DNA from: CAYWJT01 sp964458655
GTDB taxonomy: Bacteria > Acidobacteriota > Aminicenantia > Aminicenantales > Saccharicenantaceae
DNA: 6,804 bases
Assembly (NCBI GenBank): GCA_964458655.1
Contig: CAYWJT010000083.1
Location: 1-6,804, forward strand
Direction of reading: 5' to 3'
In this document: one piece after another, positions 1 through 6,600 of the stretch
Layout of the letters: each line of letters begins with the position of its first letter
Numbering within the stretch: the stretch's first letter is position 1
Notes under the pieces: generated by a model
The model's database searches: none
What the model was told of the DNA's origin: nothing
Seen by the model: only the letters and a program-made list of their open reading frames with translations
Made by a program: the position numbers and the translations under genes

Positions 1-302
1 CCACCATCTTTGCCGGCATGACGCGTGACTTGGAACGACCCGCTGCAGCGCGCTTCGCCTTTCTGATCTCCATCCCCATCATGCTGGCCGCTGGGCTGGC
101 AGCCGGGCTGGACCTGCTACAAATGGACGGCTTTGCAGACCTGCTGCCGATCTTCATCCCGGGGTTCATCGCTTCAGCGGTCACCGGCTACCTGTCCATC
201 CGTTGGCTGTTAGGCTATTTGGTGCGGCATTCGTTGTATGGCTTCGCAGTCTATTGTCTTGTAATCGCTTTGCTCACACTTGGCGTAAGCGTCATTCGTT
301 AG
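1..302 (+). CDS. uppP: Undecaprenyl-diphosphatase UppP (BacA family), C-terminal part, 5' end outside the window
   Basis: Integral membrane enzyme that removes one phosphate from undecaprenyl diphosphate, regenerating the lipid carrier used for peptidoglycan and other envelope polymers. The frame reads from base 3 (TIFAGMTRDLERPAAARFAF) and stops at TAG 300-302, giving 99 visible residues of a protein usually near 270. In the family the catalytic motif PGxSRSGAT is followed by a glycine-containing helix and a 'R..AARFSFLLSIP'-like segment. The first visible threonine fits the end of that motif, and 'AARFAFLISIPIM' matches the segment after it. Three hydrophobic stretches follow: about residues 18-40, 45-70 and 78-97, the second containing the typical 'P.F..GFI.S...GY..I..LL' pattern. 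The N-terminal acidic motif and most of the SRS motif lie off the window. An internal ATG at 18 is not the start. No convincing hairpin terminator follows the stop. The family call is firm; activity cannot be judged from this fragment. Confidence 0.88.
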   Translation, partial: TIFAGMTRDLERPAAARFAFLISIPIMLAAGLAAGLDLLQMDGFADLLPIFIPGFIASAVTGYLSIRWLLGYLVRHSLYGFAVYCLVIALLTLGVSVIR

Positions 303-371
303 TTCAGCTTCAACCATGCACCTTCTTCGCAGGGGGATATCAGCTCATCCGCTTCCTACGGCTTTTCAAAA

Positions 372-400
372 TTGAAAGGTTAGATTTCACGAATGATAGT
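372..400 (+). promoter_or_regulatory. Candidate sigma-70-type promoter for the giant gene
   Basis: TTGAAA at 372-377 matches the -35 consensus at five of six positions. GATAGT at 395-400 matches the -10 consensus at four of six, with a 17-base spacer. The -35 lies in a short dyad (TTTCAA, two bases, TTGAAA, 364-377) that could be an operator half-site pair. An alternative of similar weakness is TTGAAG (415-420) with TTTATT (438-443), also 17 bases apart. In AT-rich DNA such matches arise by chance, so this is tentative. Confidence 0.3.
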
Positions 401-504
401 ACTCTAGAACTAGGTTGAAGTAAAATTCGACTAGCTTTTTATTCGAGCAGCAATTCGATCATTTTCATCAACAAACGATTTTTTAACCCAACAAATATTT
501 CAGT

Positions 505-514
505 GGGAGAAGGG
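505..514 (+). promoter_or_regulatory. Ribosome-binding site that fixes the start at 519
   Basis: The purine run GGGAGAAGGG contains GGAG (506-509), which ends 9 bases before ATG 519, and AGAAGG (508-513), which ends 5 bases before it. A second in-frame ATG at 531 would place these 17-21 bases away, too far, so 519 is preferred. Confidence 0.75.
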
Positions 515-518
515 ATAT

Positions 519-632
519 ATGCTAAAGGAAATGAATAATCGGTTTTTACCTATACTTAGGCGCACCTTCATTTCAATCACCCTGGCTTCGCTGCTGTTTG
601 CAGCGTTTGGCAGGCCGTTTCCAGTGCGAGCG
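519..632 (+). other. Signal peptide of the giant protein (residues 1-38)
   Basis: A basic n-region (K3, R8, R14, R15) precedes a hydrophobic core from about residue 17 to 30 (FISITLASLLFAAF). A polar segment then ends in Val36-Arg37-Ala38, which fits the small-residue -3/-1 rule of signal peptidase I. The mature chain would begin at Thr39 (TNFYARDEF). No lipobox cysteine is present, so this is not a lipoprotein. The n-region is somewhat long, and R14-R15 is not followed by a convincing Tat pattern. Confidence 0.8.
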
Positions 633-3600
633 ACCAACTTCTACGCCCGGGATGAGTTCCAGACGGCGGCCTACAACAACCAAAACGGCACAGTCAACTG
701 GGCAACGAACTGGGTCGAGACCGGCGACACCGGCGGCGCCACTGGCGGGGAGATTCTGATCACCGGCGGTAGCTTAAGGCTAAATAATTCAGCCGACGGT
801 GTGGGCGAAACCATCTACCGCACTGTCAACCTTTCCACGGCCGCCAGCGCCACACTTTCTTTTCAGTTCCGCCAGGCCAACCTCGAGGATGGCGATAATT
901 TTGCCGTCGATGTCTCGACCAATGGGGCAACCTGGACAACACTGGAGACTTTCTTGGGCAGCGCCGCCGACAACACGAATCTCCAACGACGCGTGTACGA
1001 CATTTCCGGTTTTATGGCGGCCAGCACCTATATTCGTTTCCGCATCACAGGCGGATACACCGGAACAACTGAATACTTGTACATCGACAACGTTGAAGTG
1101 TCTTACTTTACCGCCAGCAGCCACACCGCCAGCACCTGGCTCTACACCGGACAGACCTATTACGTGCCCATCCCCGAAGACCAGGGGCTGACCGCCCTGC
1201 GCGCCATCGGGGCCGCCCCTGCCTGCTCCACCAACGCGGTCAACAACCCGACATACGTCTATGTTTCCATCACGGTGGTCGCCAACAATACCCTGATTAT
1301 CTACGATCACTGGGAAGACAGCTTCGAGGCCGATATCACATCCCCGGTGCAAAGCACCACCGAAATTTGGGGAGATGGCGACCTCAACAACGGCCGGCCA
1401 CCCGGCGCCGCCTTTGCCACCGATCTGCTTTCCGCTGGCAGTATCATCATCTTGCGCAACCCGGTCAACACCACCACGCTGGGTCTGATCGATTTCGACG
1501 GCGGCGATAAAATCACTTCCTCCGAAGCGATCGCCATGACCCGCTCCACCTGGGCGACCGGCAGCGAAACCCTGCACGGCGGCTCGGTGGAGATGCTGGA
1601 CACCTCCGTTTGGGGCACGAGCTATGTGGTTCCGGTGGACAACACCGTCACCGCCAACGAGATGTTCCAGTACACCGGCTTGGCGGTCATGGCGGCAGGA
1701 GACGGCACGCAAATCTACCGCAATGGAACCTTCGTCGCCACGCTCAACCAGGGGCAAAGTTACCTCTTCAACAACACCGTCAGCCGGGGCGATGTCATCA
1801 CTGCCAGCGGGAATATCCAGGCTCAGCTCCTGACCGGAGACATCTGCGCGACCTATGAAGCCAGCTACTACACCCTGTACCCCACCAATCTGTTAAGCTC
1901 GAGCTATTACGCACCGGTAGCGACCAATGCCACCGCCACCGGAGACCCCACCGCAGTTTTCCTAAATAACCCCGGCGCCAGCGACATCACTGTGTACTGG
2001 GAAACCAGCGCCGGCGCCCAGACCCCGGTGGTCGTGCCTGCCGGAGGCACCGTCAGCGTTCAACTGCCGGATAACGCCGCCGCCCATTTCTATACCACCG
2101 ACGGCAGCGTTTTCCAGGCTATCTCCGCCGTGGATGTGGATGCCGCTTCCGGCGGCGGCAGCACCCACGATTGGGGCTATACCCTGATCCCTGAAAACCA
2201 GCTCACCCAGCAGGCTCAAGTGGGCTGGGGCCCAGGGCAAGACCCAACGATCACCCCGCCAACCGAAAACGGCAGCCCGGTTTGGGTGATGGCAGCCGGC
2301 GCCAGCAGCAGTTCCTACGTGTGCGTGGATTATGACGGCGACCGCACCGGCGCGCTGACCGATTCCTACGGCCAACAGTATGATGTGCGGCTCACATTGC
2401 CTCCACTCCAGCGCGCCATCGTCTATGACCCGGATAGCGACCAGACCGGCATGAGGCTCTACCTCTGCGATGGCAGCGAGCTGACCGAGGCCAAGATCGC
2501 CGTGGCCTGGGGTCAGGACCCGGACACCGCCAGTGCAGGCACCCCCGGCCTGGATGTGGGCACCTCCGTGCCCCCACTCCCTAAGTTCACCGCCGCCAAG
2601 GGCGCCCAGCTTACTGGCGACATCAACGGGGATGGTCTCTACGACATCGGCGAGATTTTCACCTATCGCATCCGCATCACTAACACCGGCGCCCTGCCTG
2701 TCCCGGCAGGCTCCATCACCGTAGAGGATATCATCCCGCAGTACACACTTTACGTCCCAAATAGCACCGACCTGGATGGTACGCCCATTCCCGATAATTC
2801 TGATCCGGCAACGGCTTTCCCCCTGGACGAAGGAGGCTACACCATCAACCAGGATCTGCCCATCCTGGGTCAGTTCATCGTCTCTTTTGATGTGATGATC
2901 AACACCAACCTGCCAGGCGGTTCCACCATCCAGAACAACGCCCGGGTCAGCGGCATCGACCTGGTTTACGCGCCTCAAGTTGATGTCCCCGTTCAACCGC
3001 CGGCGGCGGCCACTCGACTGGGAGACCGTGTCTGGGTCGATCTGGATGAGGACGGCGTTCAAGACCCCGGCGAACCCGGTCTGCCGGGCATCACCCTGGA
3101 GCTGTCCGACGGCGCCTGCGCGCTGGGCAGCACCTGCCCGACCGCGGTGACTGACGCTAACGGCGAATATAGCTTCTACAACCTGCCAGATGGCTCCTAT
3201 ACCGTTATCGTACATACCAATACCCTGCCCGCTGGCTACACCCAAACCGGCGACCCAGATCAGCCGGGCATCCTCTGCACAACGTGCGATAGCCAGCACA
3301 GCGTGACGCTCACGGCGGGCAACCGGCCCTTCCTGACCGCGGACTTTGGCTACAACGGCCCCACATTGGCGGTGGATAAGACCTCCAGCATCCTGGGGAA
3401 CGTTTACCCCGGCGATACCATTCAATACACTATTGTCGTCCAGAACCTGACCGGCGGCGTACAGAACAACGTGGCTGTTAACGACCCGTTGCCAGCCGGG
3501 CTGACCTATGTGCCCGGCAGCGCGCAGGTCACCGTGCCTGTTTCTTCGCTGCCCACCGTCGGCGATGCTTTCAACACGCTGGCCTCCTTTACAGACAGCC

Positions 3601-6600
3601 AGGATAGCAACGGCGCAGCAGATCCCTCCTGGCTGCCTGGGGGGTGGATCGAGGTCAACGAGGGTGACGGCGCTGGAGCCGGAGATATCCAGGTGTTGGC
3701 CGACGGCGGCAACAACCGTCTGCGCCTGCAGGACAACGACAACACCGGTGAAGGTGTGCGGCGAGATGTGGATCTTTCAGCCTGCAGTGCGGCGACCCTA
3801 AGCCTGGATTATCGCCGCGCCGGGCTGGACGACGCCGGCGATTACGCTCGCCTTAGCATCGGCAAAAACGCCGCCCTGACCGATACTCTCTTCGACTTCG
3901 CCGGTCCGGCTACCGACGCGGCTTATCAAAGCTATAGTCGGGATATCACCCCATGGATCAGCGAGCAGACGCGCATCCAGCTCTTGACTTCTCTGGCGAT
4001 GGGGGACACGGATATCGTTTATTTCGATAATGTGCAAATCCAGTGTACGCTGCGCACGCCAACGACTTACCCGGCCGGCGCACCGCCGGACCTGGTCATC
4101 GCCGGGGCAGGCTACAGCCTGTGGGCCGGCGAGCAGATGACCACAGTCTTCCAGGCCACGGTTGATGACCCCGTGGCCGCCGGGCTGTCGGAGTTCAACA
4201 ACACCGTCTCGGTGACCAGCAGCCTGCAGATTACCGCGTTACAGGATAGCGCCAGCAACACTTTGCCGCCCGCCGCGGTGGGCAGCCGGGTATGGCTGGA
4301 CGAAAACAGCGATGGCTACCAGGATCCCGGCGAGCCGGGCCTGGCAAACGTGATCGTCGAGCTGTATGCCTCGGATGGCACCACCTTGCTGGCAACCACA
4401 CAGACTGATGGCAATGGCGACTATTTGTTCCGCGGCCTACCGCCGGGTAATTACTTCATCCGAGTGAACAGCGCCAGCCTGCCGCCTGGGGCCTCCCAAA
4501 CAACCGTGTATCCCAACCCAGGCGCCGATTTCACCAACCAGAATCAAACCGGCGGCTACCCGATCACGCTGACCGTCGGCGCCGACGAGCGCACCGCCGA
4601 CTTTGGATACAACTGGAACACCAGCGACGAAGTAAACAACAATACTGGCGCCGGGGCGATCGGCGACCGGGTGTGGATCGACGCGGACGGCGACGGCGTG
4701 CAGGATCCCGGCGAAGCTGGACTGGGCGGCGTGACGATCACTCTCTACACCGACAGCAACGGCGACGGCATGATCCAGCCTGGCGTGGATACATCCCTGG
4801 CCACGACAATTTCTCGACCGGATGGCAGCTATATCTTCGATGGCCTGGCTCCAGGCGCATATGTGATCGTTGCCACTGCGCCCGACGGCTACACCCAGAC
4901 CGGCGACCCAGATCACTTTGGCAGCGCCGGCGCCAACGACGGACGCACCACCAGTGCACTGCTGATCGGGCCAGGCGATGTTTACGTCAACGCCGATTTC
5001 GGCTACCAGCCGACCGGCGCCAGCGGCACGATCGGCAGCCTGGTGTGGCTGAACCATGATGGCAACAACACCCAGGACCCTGCTGAGCCAGGAGTGGCGG
5101 GCGTCTCGGTAGCTTTGATTCGCGACACCAACGGCGATGGCATCTGGGACCCCGACGGGGTGGACAACCTCCCCGGCACCGCAGACGACGAAGTGATCAT
5201 CGCTACCGACATTACGGATGCCAGCGGCGCCTACAGCTTTGTCGGACTACCGCTGGACGATGGCGATGGGCAGGCCAACTACATCGTGTGGGTTCCCGAC
5301 ACCAACAACCAATTGCGCGACCTGGCGCAAAACTATGACAGCAATGGCGGGAACGACGGCCTGAGCGCCGTAGCATTGAGCGCCGGCGCCTCGACCAACA
5401 GCGACCAAAACTTCGGCTATGCGCCACCCGACCATCAGCCTGGAGAGGGGATGATCGGCAGCCAGGTCTTTTTCGACAGGAATGCAAACGGTAGATATGA
5501 CCCCGGTGAAGGCGTGGCCCAGGTCACCGTGCGGCTGTATGACAGCACCAGAACCATCTTGCTGGCCACCGATGTCACCAACCAGAACGGGCAGTATTTC
5601 TTTGGCAACCTGGATCCGTTACAGACCTATGTGGTGCGTGTGGATACCTCCACTCTACCAGGCGGAGCCGGAGCATGGAACAATACCACTGACCCCGATG
5701 GTGGAAATGACAGCCGATCCACGGTCAGCCTGGGCGCGGCTGGGGGCGACGGCAACGCCGACCCGGACGGTCTGGACAACGGCCTGAACCTGGGTCAGAG
5801 CTTTGGCTATCGCGCTGCTTCGCCTCTCGGCTCGGTCGGCAGCCTGGTTTGGAATGACCGCGATGGCGATGGCCTGTATGAACCAAACGGCAACGACGGC
5901 AACCCGGCGACCACCTTTAACAATGAAACCGGCATCGGCGGAGTGACCCTGGCACTGTACCACGACGCGAACGGCAATGGGCGGCTGGACGCAGGCGAAG
6001 CGCTCCTGGCGACCACTACCACCGCTTCCGATGGCAGCTACTCCTTTACCAACCTGCCGGTGAACGATGGCAGCGGGAGTATGAAATATATTGTCCATGT
6101 CACCGACGACCAGGGTGTCTTATTCGGTTACTGGCACAGCCTGGGCGCGCCGGGCGTGGATGGCAACAGCCAGGTCGATGCCTACGCCTTCACGCTCTCA
6201 CCCGCTTCACCAACTGCGAACCAGGCCGATTTCGGCTACTTCGTCGACGGCGCTGCAGTGGGCAACCGGGTATGGCTGGATTCCGACGCCGACGGCGTGC
6301 AGGACGATGGCGAAAGCGGCATCAGCGACGTGATGGTCGTCCTGGCGATCACCTTCTCGGATGGCTCGACCACCATCCTGCGCACACTCACCGATACCAA
6401 CGGCTTTTACAGCTTTGGGAACTTGCTGCTGGATGAAGACTTCAACACCCCGGGCGCCGGGCTGATTTACCGGCTCACCGTGCCATACAACGACCCGGCC
6501 AGCCCGGTGGGCGCTTCGGGCAACCCATGGACCGATTCGAACGACCGCACCGGTACATTTCCGATGGTGACTCGCGGTGAAATTATCATGGCGCTGCAGG

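Larger units (their letters stand above)
303..518 (+). other. AT-rich intergenic region upstream of the giant surface-protein gene
   Basis: No gene is supported in these 216 bases. Composition shifts from the GC-rich coding sequence on both sides to clearly AT-rich, especially from 360 onward, as expected for a promoter and leader. It contains two weak promoter candidates, three copies of ATTCGA (425-430, 441-446, 453-458), two copies of CAACAAA exactly 20 bases apart (469-475, 489-495), and the ribosome-binding site at its end. No U-tract hairpin typical of a terminator is evident after uppP. Confidence 0.7.

Noticed and set aside
203..418. A 71-codon + frame across the end of uppP and the gap
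   Set aside because: It overlaps uppP in another frame, has no ribosome-binding site and no recognisable protein features.
308..420. Perfect 8-base inverted repeat CTTCAACC (308-315) / GGTTGAAG (413-420) flanking 97 bases
   Set aside because: A match of this length is not surprising by chance in about 200 bases, it does not extend, and there is no U-tract or other sign of a terminator or riboswitch.
531..533. Alternative ATG start for the giant gene
   Set aside because: The ribosome-binding site at 505-514 is well spaced for 519 and too far from 531. The change would not affect the mature protein.
789..1757. A 322-codon open frame on the - strand
   Set aside because: It is antisense to the N-terminal jelly-roll and IgGFc-like region, shows no family resemblance, and the + frame has a signal peptide, ribosome-binding site and clear domains.
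1962..3425. A 487-codon open frame on the - strand
   Set aside because: It lies wholly antisense to the IgGFc-like, DUF11-like and B1 parts of the giant gene. It has a Val/Gly/Ala-rich composition with no recognisable domain, as expected for a shadow in GC-rich DNA.
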